Program-made: the position numbers and the translations under genes
Part shown: piece after piece, positions 21,870 through 32,151 of the stretch
Layout of the letters: every line of letters starts with the position of its first letter
Position numbering within the stretch: the stretch's first letter is position 1
Notes under the pieces: model-generated
Told to the model about the DNA's origin: nothing
The model's database searches: none
The model's input: the letters and a program-made list of their open reading frames with translations, nothing else
From: an uncultured beta proteobacterium
GTDB taxonomy: Bacteria > Pseudomonadota > Gammaproteobacteria > Burkholderiales > Burkholderiaceae_C
Length of the DNA: 64,000 nucleotides
Assembly (NCBI GenBank): GCA_903960915.1
Contig: CAJCCO010000112.1
Coordinates: forward strand, 17,885-81,884
Direction: 5' to 3'

Positions 21870-22138
21870 CTGTCAACCAAAACTATTGACCAACTTGATG
21901 GTGTTTACTCCGGCGCCAATCGTGAACAATGTCTAGAGTCCCTTTCATTGCTGTCATTCGCCGGAGAAGGTCTGCTGGACTGCTATGGGCAAGCTGCCTG
22001 TCGAGACCGTCGGCTTTGGGTCTAAAACTGCCGTACAAACATCCTGAAACCTGCATGCTTATTGGGTTTGCGGGTTTGTTGGGCCAGCAGCGTAATAAAA
22101 CCCCTTTGAGGCGCTAAGGCAACCAAGCGGCAAGCCAG
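21870..22138. other. gap upstream of hicA without a gene
   Basis: Apart from the hicA -35 element at 21871-21876, nothing is recognised up to the phosphoribosyltransferase stop. Composition is less GC-rich than the surroundings. Confidence 0.35.
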
Positions 22139-22792
22139 CTACTGCGTTCTGCGCGCTTTCAAAATATCAACCACCTCGGCATCGCTCACCTGCGGAAAAT
22201 TACGGTAGAACTGGCCCACGGCCTCAAAGTCGTCGGGCGCTTGCAGGCACACCACTTCGTCTGCCAACTCGGCCACGCGGGCCAAGGTATCGGGGGGAGA
22301 AACGGGCACCGCGCAAATCAGTTTCAAGGGCTTGGCCAGCCGCACGCTGCGTAAAGCCGCCATCATGGTGGCGCCCGTGGCCAGGCCATCGTCCACCACA
22401 ATCACCACACGCCCCGCCGCACTGATGGGGGGGCCGAGCTGCTGGTACTGGGCGCGCCGTTGTTGAATGGTGGCCAGTTGCGCTGCTTTTTCTTGCGCCA
22501 GATAGGCGGCATCCGCGCCAAAGTAGTTGGCCTGCCGGCTCATGAAAACTTGGCCGCTTTCATCCAGCGCCCCCATGGCCAACTCCGGCTGGTGCGGGGC
22601 GCGCAATTTGCGCACCAACACCACATCGAGTTCACCCTTCAAGGCGTGGGCCACGGCTTGCGCCATGGGTACCGCGCCTCGTGGAATGGCCAGCACCAGG
22701 GGGTTTTTCCCCCGGTACTGATTCAACCGTGCGGCCAAGCGACTGGCCGCGTCGGCCCGGTCACTGAATCTGAATCCGCTTGTGCTCAGCAC
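22139..22792 (-). CDS. phosphoribosyltransferase-like protein
   Basis: The 217-residue type I PRTase fold has the PRPP loop VVDDGLATGAT at residues 132-142 and the N-terminal block VLAIPRGAVPMAQAVA. The family occurs beside stress genes in many proteobacteria, sometimes fused to an alpha/beta hydrolase; a hydrolase of that type is at 49.8 kb. The start is GTG at 22792, inside the 3' end of hsp20 (32-base overlap), so it depends on hsp20 transcription. Substrate unknown. Confidence 0.8.
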   Translation of the reverse strand: MLSTSGFRFSDRADAASRLAARLNQYRGKNPLVLAIPRGAVPMAQAVAHALKGELDVVLVRKLRAPHQPELAMGALDESGQVFMSRQANYFGADAAYLAQEKAAQLATIQQRRAQYQQLGPPISAAGRVVIVVDDGLATGATMMAALRSVRLAKPLKLICAVPVSPPDTLARVAELADEVVCLQAPDDFEAVGQFYRNFPQVSDAEVVDILKARRTQ

Positions 22793-23204
22793 TGGCTTTC
22801 TTGGGCAATTCCAGCGTCAGCACGCCGTCTTCATACTTGGCTGTGACCTTGGTGTCGTCCACGTCCTGCGCCACGGTGAAGGCACGCGACACAGACCCAT
22901 GCCAGCGCTCGCTGCGCAGCATGCGGCCACCGGCCTCCTGCGTTTCTCTCTCCTCTTTGGTCTGCGCATCAATTTGCACCATATTGCCGTCAATGCGTAT
23001 GCTGATGTCGTCCTTCTTCACACCCGGAATGTCGGCGCGCACCTTGTACATGCCGTCCACATCGGTTACATCGACACGCATGTCGAGCGCGCCACTTTCA
23101 AAATCCATGCGCATGGGTGTCATGAAACGCTTGAACATGGACTCCAGAGAATCGCTCAGCATGGGTTCAAACATACGGGGCTCAAATAAACGAATACTGC
23201 TCAT
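22761..23204 (-). CDS. Hsp20/alpha-crystallin small heat-shock protein
   Basis: A 147-residue chaperone. The N-terminal arm has IRLFEPRMFEPMLSD, and the alpha-crystallin domain spans about residues 40-135 (MRVDVTDVDGMYKVRADIPGVKKDDISI; WHGSVSRAFTVAQDVD; YEDGVLTLELPKK). It ends with an IQIQ motif able to dock in the oligomer. The ATG at 23204 is preceded by GAGG, whereas the longer in-frame extension has no good ribosome site. It is first in a two-gene operon with the phosphoribosyltransferase. Confidence 0.92.
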   Translation of the reverse strand: MSSIRLFEPRMFEPMLSDSLESMFKRFMTPMRMDFESGALDMRVDVTDVDGMYKVRADIPGVKKDDISIRIDGNMVQIDAQTKEERETQEAGGRMLRSERWHGSVSRAFTVAQDVDDTKVTAKYEDGVLTLELPKKASAEHKRIQIQ

Positions 23205-23292
23205 GGTGATTACCTCAATCAATGAAATGTTGGAAGAAATATTGGGTCGCCTGCAGGCCTTCATTCACAGCCTGCAACATCGATCCACTGAC

Positions 23293-23334
23293 AGGTTAAT
23301 CGCCACATGCACCCGGTGATTTGCGAAAATTCAA
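23293..23334 (-). promoter_or_regulatory. FNR-type class II promoter of hsp20
   Basis: On the minus strand TTGAATTTTCGCAA (23334 to 23321) is followed by TAACCT (23298 to 23293), 29.5 bp from the palindrome centre. This would start transcription near 23287, about 80 bases ahead of hsp20. Confidence 0.55.
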
Positions 23335-23343
23335 TCGCGCCAT

Positions 23344-23359
23344 CCCCTTACAAAAGGGG
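23344..23359 (-). terminator. hairpin after the Crp/Fnr gene
   Basis: CCCCTT-ACAA-AAGGGG lies five bases beyond the stop codon of the regulator gene. No T-run follows, so termination would be weak or factor-assisted. Confidence 0.3.
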
Positions 23360-23363
23360 CTCC

Positions 23364-24230
23364 TTATTGCAGCACCTGGCCACTTGGGTCGGTAGATTTT
23401 TGAATGAAATCGCTCAAAGCCGTCAGGTTTGGAATACTGATATCGCGACGGCCTTTTTCATTGAACTCAATCACCCCGTTGCGCGCCAAACGCGACAGCG
23501 CGCGGCTCACCGACTCCAGCGTCAGCCCCAGGTAGTTGCCGATGTCAGCGCGCGTCATGTGCACGTTGATCTGGTCAGTACGCAAGCCGCGCTCGGCCAA
23601 TGAATAAGCCCACTGCAGTAAAAAATCGGCCACCCGCGCATCGGCCGGCAACGTGCCCATAGCCAACATGGCATCGCGGTTGCGCGCCAGTTGTGAACTC
23701 ATGGCGGCCAGCACCACGCGCATCAAAATCGGCTCCTTGGCACTGGCCGCCAACAGCGCGTCATAGCGAATAGTCCACACCTCGCCACTGTCCAGCGCAA
23801 TGGCCGAGCAACCGTGACGCCCCCTTGGAATACCGTCAAAACCCAACCAGTCGCCCTTGAAGTAAAGGCCTGCCGGTTGCTCGCGGCCATCGGGCGCCAA
23901 GTTGACAACTTTGAACAAGCCCATGCTGATCAGGTACAGCGTGTCAAACGCTTCGCCACACAAGTACACCCGGTCCTCTGTACGCACCTTGCGCCGGCCA
24001 AACGGCACGTACTGCTCCATCAAGGTCAGCGACTCACGCCAGAACGAGCCCACGCGGGCGCCGCCGGGGCCGGGGGCATTCTTGGTGACGCCCTGGCTGG
24101 TCATCAGGGCGCCTAAATCGCGGTTACGCGTGTCGTAGCGCTCCATGCCAGGGGACTTGGCTGCAGTTCCTGTCGGTGAAACTTGAAGCTTCTGTGCATC
24201 GTTGGACAGGGGCATATTGATCTTCATCAT
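23364..24230 (-). CDS. Crp/Fnr-family transcriptional regulator
   Basis: The 288-residue protein has a cyclic-nucleotide-like effector domain (about residues 70-170), a dimerisation helix (170-195) and a C-terminal winged HTH (225-253, TRADIGNYLGLTLESVSRAL). The recognition helix carries E239, S242 and R243, the same pattern FNR uses to read TTG half-sites. Unlike FNR it has no N-terminal cysteine cluster; its only cysteines are Cys91 and Cys141, so an oxygen-sensing 4Fe-4S centre is not expected. The first 60 residues are long and probably disordered. It lies between hsp20 and the BON operon, both of which carry TTG-N8-CAA palindromes, making it the obvious candidate regulator. Confidence 0.88.
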   Translation of the reverse strand: MMKINMPLSNDAQKLQVSPTGTAAKSPGMERYDTRNRDLGALMTSQGVTKNAPGPGGARVGSFWRESLTLMEQYVPFGRRKVRTEDRVYLCGEAFDTLYLISMGLFKVVNLAPDGREQPAGLYFKGDWLGFDGIPRGRHGCSAIALDSGEVWTIRYDALLAASAKEPILMRVVLAAMSSQLARNRDAMLAMGTLPADARVADFLLQWAYSLAERGLRTDQINVHMTRADIGNYLGLTLESVSRALSRLARNGVIEFNEKGRRDISIPNLTALSDFIQKSTDPSGQVLQ

Positions 24231-24499
24231 GGGTCATTCGTCGTAAGGCTGGGTTGAAAAAAAGGTGACTCCAAGAACAAACCCGCTGTTCAATCCAGCG
24301 GGTTTGGGCTTCAGAGTTGGCGCTCCCTGTTCGAGTCGTTCTAAATTCGAGCCACGAGAGTACCCAAGCAAGTCGAGCCGGCGAATACTTGAATAGGCTG
24401 AAATTTATTACCTGTATCTAGGTATTGCGTGCGCTTTGTCGCAGACCGGCGCAATGCCGCACGGGCGCATCAGCAACCGGCCATCTGCAGGTCTGCTAC
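24231..24499. other. long leader region between the regulator gene and the BON operon
   Basis: No gene is seen. Two inverted repeats stand out: a 10-bp stem AAACCCGCTG/CAGCGGGTTT with a seven-base loop (24279-24305), and TACCT-N6-AGGTA (24409-24424). The first has no T-run and is not a standard terminator. The second could be an operator for the leftward regulator gene. Confidence 0.35.
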
Positions 24500-24540
24500 T
24501 TGCGCTTTCGCAAGACTGGCGGGACACGGCCAACTACCCT
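24500..24540 (+). promoter_or_regulatory. FNR-type class II promoter of the BON-CBS-acs-E1-E2-ACP operon
   Basis: TTGCGCTTTCGCAA (24500-24513) is a perfect TTGCG-N4-CGCAA palindrome, identical to the one before the RNR-like gene. TACCCT begins at 24535, 28.5 bp from the centre. Predicted transcription start is near 24547, leaving a leader of about 36 bases with a GGAG ribosome site. Confidence 0.65.
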
Positions 24541-24582
24541 TTAAGGCTAATTTTTGTCACCCCTTGCACTGGAGAAATTGCC

Positions 24583-25236
24583 ATGAAGACTGATTCCGAT
24601 TTGAAAAAAGATGTGCTTGACGAACTCGCCTGGGACCCCCTGGTGCCGGAAGAACGCATTGGTGTTGCCGTCAGGGACGGCGTGGTCACCTTGACCGGGC
24701 ACCTGGACAGCTACGCTGAAAAAGTAGCCGCCCGCCGCGCGGCAGAACGGGTCAGTGGCGTCAAAGCCATTGCCATGGAAATGGACGTCATCCCGGTCGG
24801 CCTGCACCAGCACAGCGATACCGAGATCGCCACTGCGGTAGAACACGCCTTGAGCTGGAACAGCGCCATTCCGGCCAACCAGGTACGGGTCACCGTCGAG
24901 AAAGGCTGGGTCACCCTGAGTGGCGAGCTGGACTGGAATTTTCAGCGCCGCGCCGTCGAGCGCATGATCCGACCCCTCAAGGGCGTGGTGGGCATCATCG
25001 ACAACATTCGTCTCAAAGCCCAGTCAGTACCCAGCAACTTGAGCACCCGCATTCAAGACGCGCTCACGCGCCAGGCCGAGCGCGAAGCCAAGCGCATTGA
25101 AATCTCGGTGGACGGCAGCGTGGTGACCTTGCGCGGCAAGGTGCACTCCTGGGCCGAGCGCAGCGCGGCCGAAGGTGTTACCTGGGCCGCGCCCGGGGTA
25201 AGTCGCGTCAACAACCAGCTCACGATTGAAGCCTGA
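24583..25236 (+). CDS. triple BON-domain protein
   Basis: The 217-residue protein consists of three successive BON domains (about residues 4-72, 77-147 and 150-217), each with the GVVTLTGHL / GWVTLSGEL / SVVTLRGKV turn. BON domains bind phospholipids or other hydrophobic ligands. No signal peptide is seen, so it is probably cytoplasmic, like similar stress-linked BON proteins. The ATG at 24583 has a GGAG site; an in-frame upstream start lies ahead of the predicted transcription start. It leads a seven-gene operon. Confidence 0.88.
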   Translation: MKTDSDLKKDVLDELAWDPLVPEERIGVAVRDGVVTLTGHLDSYAEKVAARRAAERVSGVKAIAMEMDVIPVGLHQHSDTEIATAVEHALSWNSAIPANQVRVTVEKGWVTLSGELDWNFQRRAVERMIRPLKGVVGIIDNIRLKAQSVPSNLSTRIQDALTRQAEREAKRIEISVDGSVVTLRGKVHSWAERSAAEGVTWAAPGVSRVNNQLTIEA

Positions 25237-25258
25237 AGCCAACCCGGAGTCGGCGCGC

Positions 25259-25711
25259 ATGACTTACTTGCTGAAAGACCTGGCCAGCACCACGGTCGCC
25301 GTGATTGAACCCGAGGCCACGGCACAAACCGTGGCGCAGGTCATGCGGCGCGACCACGTGGGTGCCCTGGTGGTGGTGGATGCGCTGAACGAGAACAAGC
25401 CGCTGGGCATCGTGACCGACCGCGACCTGGTGATTGAACTCATGGCCGAGGGGCTCGACCCCGGCATCTTCACTGCCGGCGACATCATGAGCGTCAACCT
25501 GGTGCTGGCCAGCCCGGAGATGGACGCCATGCAAGCCATTGAGCGCATGCGCACGCACTGCGTGCGCCGCTTGGTGCTGGTGGATGCGGACGGACAACTC
25601 GCAGGCATCGTCACGCTCGAAGATTTGCTGCAGTTTTTGTCGGCCGAACTCGGCGGCTTGGCCGGTGCCTTGTCTGGCGCCAAAGACCGCGAAACGGCAG
25701 AGCGGGCCTGA
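25259..25711 (+). CDS. CBS-domain protein
   Basis: A tandem CBS pair (Bateman module, 150 residues): CBS1 at about 8-65 (GIVTDRDLVIELMAEG) and CBS2 at 75-135 (GIVTLEDLLQFLSAELGGL). Such stand-alone modules sense adenine nucleotides or NAD and regulate partner enzymes. The ATG at 25259 follows an upstream GGAG. It precedes acetyl-CoA synthetase by 17 bases, suggesting energy-charge control of the operon's products. Confidence 0.9.
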   Translation: MTYLLKDLASTTVAVIEPEATAQTVAQVMRRDHVGALVVVDALNENKPLGIVTDRDLVIELMAEGLDPGIFTAGDIMSVNLVLASPEMDAMQAIERMRTHCVRRLVLVDADGQLAGIVTLEDLLQFLSAELGGLAGALSGAKDRETAERA

Positions 25712-25728
25712 GCGCCGCCCATTCAGCC

Positions 25729-27503
<1,775 letters not shown>

Positions 27504-27507
<4 letters not shown>

Positions 27508-28520
27508 GCGCCCCCGCTGCGACCCCAACCAGCCAAGCCAAGGCGCACACCCTGCAGCTGGACATGCTGCTGGACATGCTTCGTATCCGGCGCCTCGAAG
27601 AAAAAGCAGCAGAGCTTTACGGCCTGCAAAAAATACGCGGTTTTTTGCACCTCTACATTGGGCAAGAAGCGGTTGCGGTGGGCGTGCTGCACGCCCTGCG
27701 CACGCAAGACAACGTGCTGGCCACCTACCGCGAGCATGGCCACGCGCTGGTGCGCGGCGTGGGCATGAACGCCATCATGGCCGAGATGTACGGCAAACAA
27801 TCGGGTTGCTCGCGCGGGCGCGGCGGCTCCATGCATTTGTTTGACCGAGCCACCCGCTTTTACGGCGGGCAAGCCATTGTGGGCGCCGGCCTGCCGGTGG
27901 CCGTGGGCCTGGCGCTGGCCGACCAGATGCGCCAGCGCGCCGCCGTCACCGCCTGCTTTTTTGGCGAAGGTGCCATGGCAGAAGGGGCATTCCACGAGGC
28001 CATGAACCTGGCCGCCCTGTGGCACTTGCCGGTGCTGTTTTGCTGTGAAAACAACCTGTACGCGATGGGCACCGCCCTGGCCCGCTCTGAATCACAAACC
28101 GACCTCTGCGCCAAAGCCGCCAGCTACGGCGTGCCCAGCCGCATGGTGGACGGCATGGACGTGCTGGCCGTGCACCAGGCTGCCAGCCAGGCGGTGGCGC
28201 ACATCGAGCGCAACGCCGGCCCCATGTTCTTGGACCTGCAGACCTACCGCTTTCGCGCCCACTCCATGTTTGACCCCGAGCTCTACCGCGACAAAACTGA
28301 AGTGGAGCACTGGAAGCAGCGCGACCCGGTGCAACACTTTGGCGCGCAACTGCAAGCGCAAGGGCTGTTGACCGAGCCCGAGCGCCTGCAGCTCGATGCA
28401 CGCGCCCTGGCCGAGGTGAGTGCCGCCGTGGCCTTTGCCGAAGCCGCCCCCTGGGAGCCCACGCAAGACCTGCTGCTTGACGTGTACAGCCCGGCGGCCA
28501 CGCCTGAAGCAACACCCTGA
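27504..28520 (+). CDS. 2-oxoacid (pyruvate/acetoin-type) dehydrogenase E1 component, alpha subunit
   Basis: This is the ThDP-dependent decarboxylase subunit (338 residues). The ThDP motif runs from GEGAMAEG (154-161) to CENN (181-184). Here the usual Gly-Asp-Gly has become Gly-Glu-Gly, a conservative change at a Mg2+ ligand. Phosphorylation-loop-like [20 protein letters not shown] is near residue 250. The chain is close in type to PdhA/AcoA; the substrate (pyruvate, acetoin or branched-chain oxoacid) cannot be fixed from sequence. It is translationally coupled to acsA. Confidence 0.87.
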
Positions 28521-28545
28521 AACGACGCCCATTCAGACCCAGCCC

Positions 28546-29583
28546 ATGGCACAAAAAAGCAGCTACCGCGAAGCCCTGAGAGACGCCCTGCGCGAGGCCT
28601 TGCGCAACGACGAACGGGTGTTTTTAATGGGCGAAGACGTGGGCGCCTATGGTGGCGCCTATGCCGTCTCCAAAGGCTTGCTGGCAGAGTTTGGCCCGCA
28701 ACGCATTCGCGACACGCCTTTGTCAGAGCTGGGTTTTGTGGGCGCGGGTATTGGCGCGGCCTTGGGCGGTATGCGGCCTATCGTGGAGGTGATGACCGTC
28801 AACTTCAGCCTGCTGGCGCTGGACCCCATTGTCAACACCGCGGCCCTCTTGCACCACATGTCGGGCGGACAGTTTTCGGTGCCGCTGGTGCTGCGCATGG
28901 CCACGGGCGCGGGGCGCCAAATTGCAGCGCAACACTCGCACAGTTTTGAAGGGTGGTATGCCCACATTCCCGGCCTGCGCATTTTGGCGCCCGCTACTCT
29001 GCAAGATGCGCGCGGCATGCTGGCACCCGCCCTGGCCGACCCCGACCCGGTGCTGATCTTTGAGCACGCCCAGCTCTACAACCTGGAAGGTGAATTGACC
29101 GAACCAGGCCCGGTGGACATTGAACGGGCCTGCGTGCGCCTGCCCGGCACACAGGTCAGCCTGATCACCTACGGCGGCTGCCTGCCCAAAGCCCTGCAGG
29201 CGGCGCAAGAACTTGAAGCGCAAGGCATCAGCGCCGAAGTGCTGGACCTGCGGGTGCTGCGCCCGCTGGACGAGGCCAGCATTTTGGCGTCGGTGCGCAA
29301 ATGCCGGCGCGCCGTGGTCATTGACGAAGGCTGGCGTTCGGGTGGCCTGGCCGCCGAGGTGATGGCGCGCATTGGCGAGCAGGCCTTCTACGAGTTGGAC
29401 GCCCCACTGGCCCGCGTCTGCAGCCAGGAAGTGCCCATTCCCTATGCGGCGCATTTGGAGCAAGCCGCCCTGCCACAAGTGGCCCAGATCGTGGCCGCAG
29501 CACGCCAACAGTTGGGGCTGCCGACGCTTGTGCCACATGCAAACCAAAATCCAAACCCAGGCTTGCAAGGAGGCGCCGCATGA
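28546..29583 (+). CDS. 2-oxoacid dehydrogenase E1 component, beta subunit
   Basis: The 345-residue partner of E1alpha starts at the ATG at 28546, where [19 protein letters not shown] matches the family N-terminus; an in-frame start 42 codons upstream would run inside E1alpha. Conserved blocks include [22 protein letters not shown], the central [19 protein letters not shown] and [16 protein letters not shown]. The C-terminal transketolase-like domain has [19 protein letters not shown]. Its stop overlaps the E2 start by four bases. Confidence 0.9.
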   Translation: MAQKSSYREALRDALREALRNDERVFLMGEDVGAYGGAYAVSKGLLAEFGPQRIRDTPLSELGFVGAGIGAALGGMRPIVEVMTVNFSLLALDPIVNTAALLHHMSGGQFSVPLVLRMATGAGRQIAAQHSHSFEGWYAHIPGLRILAPATLQDARGMLAPALADPDPVLIFEHAQLYNLEGELTEPGPVDIERACVRLPGTQVSLITYGGCLPKALQAAQELEAQGISAEVLDLRVLRPLDEASILASVRKCRRAVVIDEGWRSGGLAAEVMARIGEQAFYELDAPLARVCSQEVPIPYAAHLEQAALPQVAQIVAAARQQLGLPTLVPHANQNPNPGLQGGAA

Positions 29584-30800
29584 TCGACTTTGCCCTGCCC
29601 TCACTGGGTGCCGACATGAGCGAGGGCACCTTGCTGACGTGGCACGTGCAACCCGGCGACACCGTCAGCCGTGGCCAGGTGGTCGCGGTAGTGGACACCT
29701 CCAAGGCGGCCGTCGATGTAGAAATATGGCAAGACGGCGTGGTGGACGCACTGCTGGTTCAACCGGGCGAAAAAGTGCCGGTGGGCACCGTGCTGGCGCG
29801 GCTGCGCACCGCACAAGAAACCCCTTCAGCCCCCTTGCAGGCGCCCCAACCCGTTGCACCTTCTGCGCCTGCAGCCCCGCGCCTGCGAATCTCCCCAGCC
29901 GCGCGTCAGCGTGCGCAAGTGCTGGGACTCGACCCGTCGCAACTCCAGGGCACAGGGGCGAATGGCGCCATCACGCTGGCCGATGTGGAGGCGGCTACTC
30001 ACGCGACTCACGCGACGCATGTTACTCACGCCACTGAAACAGCACCAACGTCATCACCCACATCATCGCCAACGCCAACGCCAACGCCATCACCAGCCCA
30101 GCGCCAGGCCGCCATGCGCAGCGCCATTGCCGCCACCATGAGCCGCTCCAAGCGCGAGATACCGCACTACTACCTGAGCCACAGCATCAACCTAAGCCCG
30201 GCACTGGAGGCGCTGCAAAACGTCAACCAGAACTTAGCCCTGACCGAGCGCATCCTGCCCACCGTGTTGCTGCTCAAAGCCGTAGCGCTGGCGGTGCAGC
30301 ACACGCCCGAGTTGAATGGCTTCTACTTGGACGGCCAATTCCAACCCAGTGCGGCGGTCCACCTGGGCGTGGCCATATCGCTGCGCGGTGGCGGCTTGGT
30401 GGCGCCTGCGCTGCATGACGTGGCCGATAAAGCGCCCGCCCAATTGATGCAGGCGCTAGCCGATCTGGTCAAGCGCGCGCGGGCCGGTTCACTGCGCAGC
30501 TCGGAGATGAGCGACCCCACCCTGACCGTCACCCACCTGGGCGACCAGGGCGTGGAAGAAGTTATGGGTGTGATCTACCCGCCGCAGGTGGCGCTGGTGG
30601 GTTTTGGCAGCGCGCTGGCGCGGCCCTGGGTGCTGGGCCGCCGCGTTGCCGTTCAGACCGTGGTGCGCGCCACCCTGGCTGCTGACCACCGCGCCTCTGA
30701 CGGCCACCGGGGCGCCCTGTTTTTAAGAGCGCTCGACGAAGTGCTGCAAACCCCCGCGCAACTGTTTGCGCCCCACCCCCAACAGACGCCCACCCCATGA
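29580..30800 (+). CDS. 2-oxoacid dehydrogenase E2 (dihydrolipoamide acyltransferase)
   Basis: A 406-residue protein. One lipoyl domain (1-77) has lipoylation site Lys42 in [12 protein letters not shown]. An Ala/Pro linker leads to the E1/E3-binding domain (100-138, [35 protein letters not shown]). A Thr/His/Pro-rich linker then precedes the acyltransferase core. The catalytic motif DHRASDG near residue 365 is intact. No E3 gene follows; E3 must come from elsewhere, or another electron acceptor is used. The adjacent ACP gene overlaps by four bases. Confidence 0.92.
   Translation: MIDFALPSLGADMSEGTLLTWHVQPGDTVSRGQVVAVVDTSKAAVDVEIWQDGVVDALLVQPGEKVPVGTVLARLRTAQETPSAPLQAPQPVAPSAPAAPRLRISPAARQRAQVLGLDPSQLQGTGANGAITLADVEAATHATHATHVTHATETAPTSSPTSSPTPTPTPSPAQRQAAMRSAIAATMSRSKREIPHYYLSHSINLSPALEALQNVNQNLALTERILPTVLLLKAVALAVQHTPELNGFYLDGQFQPSAAVHLGVAISLRGGGLVAPALHDVADKAPAQLMQALADLVKRARAGSLRSSEMSDPTLTVTHLGDQGVEEVMGVIYPPQVALVGFGSALARPWVLGRRVAVQTVVRATLAADHRASDGHRGALFLRALDEVLQTPAQLFAPHPQQTPTP
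29997..30088 (+). repeat. two short tandem repeats in the E2 linker
   Basis: Four 9-base units of the type ACTCACGCG (29997-30032) encode [12 protein letters not shown]. Three AACGCC units (30071-30088) encode part of the TPTPTP stretch. Both lie between the peripheral-subunit-binding domain and catalytic core, where length changes are tolerated. Confidence 0.75.
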
Positions 30801-31057
30801 ACGCCGAACCGCAGAATCTGTTGCCCCTGCTGCCCACGCTCATCCAACTGCTGCAAAAAATTGCGCCGGAGTTGGAAGCCAACACCCTGCGCCCCGAGCA
30901 ACCGCTGCGCCAACAGCTAGACCTCGACTCCATCGACTGGCTCAACTTTTTGATCAGCGTGCACCAGCACTTTGGCGTGGAGATCGCAGAAGCCGATTAC
31001 GCGCAGCTGCAAAGCCTCAATGACCTGGCGGGGTATGTGCAGGGGAAAAGCGGCTGA
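30797..31057 (+). CDS. acyl carrier protein
   Basis: The 86-residue carrier protein has the phosphopantetheine serine Ser45 in LDLDSIDWLNFL (classical ACPs have DSL). Its helices and acidic character fit the fold, including the C-terminal LQSLNDLAGYVQ. The gene overlaps the E2 stop by ATGA, so it is made in step with E2. No fatty-acid synthase gene is nearby. A role as acyl acceptor for the acyl-CoA synthetase or the E1/E2 complex is inference only. Confidence 0.85.
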   Translation: MNAEPQNLLPLLPTLIQLLQKIAPELEANTLRPEQPLRQQLDLDSIDWLNFLISVHQHFGVEIAEADYAQLQSLNDLAGYVQGKSG

Positions 31058-31101
31058 GGGCAGGTCGCAGAAAACACCGCCTGACCAGGCATCCATAACA
31101 A

Positions 31102-32073
31102 TCAGTAGCCGCGTCCGTTGCTGTCAAGCTTGTCACGGGCACTTCGGTATTCCTGGTGCAAGCGTTCAACCACTTGCGCTGCGGAAGCGATGTCATGCAC
31201 CGCACCAATACCCTGACCACAACCCCAAATGTCGCGCCAGGCTTTGGCTTTGGCGCCACCCCCTTCAAACCGCATGCTGCTCGGGTCATTGAGAGGCAAG
31301 TTGTCAGGGTCAAGGCCGGCGGCAATGATGGAGGGGCGAAGGTAATTGCCATGCACCCCAGTGAAAGCATTGGTGTACACAATGTCTTGCGCTTGCCCAC
31401 TGACAATCCCCTGCTTGTAGGCTTCGCTGGCGTTGGCCTCGTGGGTTGCGATGAAGGCCGATCCGATGTAGGCAAAATCGGCGCCCAAGGCCTGGGCTGC
31501 CAACACGGAGGCGCCGCAGCCTATAGAGCCAGACAACGCAATCGGGCCATCAAACCACTCACGCGTTTCTTGCATCAAAGCAAACGGCGACTGCCGTCCT
31601 GCATGGCCACCCGCACCCGAGGCCACCAGAATCAATCCATCCGCCCCCCTCTCAATAGCCTTGCGCGCAAAAGTTTGATCAATCACGTCGTGAAACACCA
31701 GGCCGCCGTAAGAGTGAATGGCGTCGTTCACTTCAGGACGCGCACCCAGCGAAGTGATTATTAGTGGCACTTTGTACTTGACGCAAAGTTCTACATCGCG
31801 CATCAAACGGTCGTTGGTCTTGTGCACGATCTGGTTGACCGCGAATGGGGCTGACAGCTGCGTTGGATGCAGCCGGTCATGTTCTGCCAGTTCATCCCTG
31901 ATGCGCACCAGCCATTGCTCCAGCAACTCAGCCGGCCTGGCATTGAGGGCAGGAAATGAACCCACGATGCCGGCTTTGCACTGCGCAATCACCAGGTCTG
32001 GATTGGACACAATGAAAAGTGGCGAACCAATGACTGGAATCTTCAATCGCTTTTTTATCTCATCAATCGTCAT
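31102..32073 (-). CDS. nitronate monooxygenase-family flavoprotein
   Basis: The 323-residue FMN TIM-barrel of the 2-nitropropane dioxygenase family has GAGGHAG (154-160) with catalytic-type His157, the N-terminal PVIGSPLFIVSNPDLV, and the phosphate-binding SGSIGCGASVLAAQALGADFAYIGSAF. The family includes both nitronate-oxidising enzymes and related FMN enzymes acting on CoA esters. Co-location with two enoyl-CoA hydratases, a CoA ligase and a transport protein makes the second option plausible. It is last of a three-gene leftward group. Confidence 0.85.
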   Translation of the reverse strand: MTIDEIKKRLKIPVIGSPLFIVSNPDLVIAQCKAGIVGSFPALNARPAELLEQWLVRIRDELAEHDRLHPTQLSAPFAVNQIVHKTNDRLMRDVELCVKYKVPLIITSLGARPEVNDAIHSYGGLVFHDVIDQTFARKAIERGADGLILVASGAGGHAGRQSPFALMQETREWFDGPIALSGSIGCGASVLAAQALGADFAYIGSAFIATHEANASEAYKQGIVSGQAQDIVYTNAFTGVHGNYLRPSIIAAGLDPDNLPLNDPSSMRFEGGGAKAKAWRDIWGCGQGIGAVHDIASAAQVVERLHQEYRSARDKLDSNGRGY

Positions 32074-32151
32074 GCTTGCGAAATCTCGCTAAAAAATTTT
32101 GGGAGGAAAAATGGAAGAAAGGCACGCATGGTTTGCGTGCCTTGGCTGCGC

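Noticed and set aside
24300..24360. tRNA-like T-loop sequence (GTTCGAGTC)
   Set aside because: No matching acceptor stem, D-arm or anticodon arm around it.
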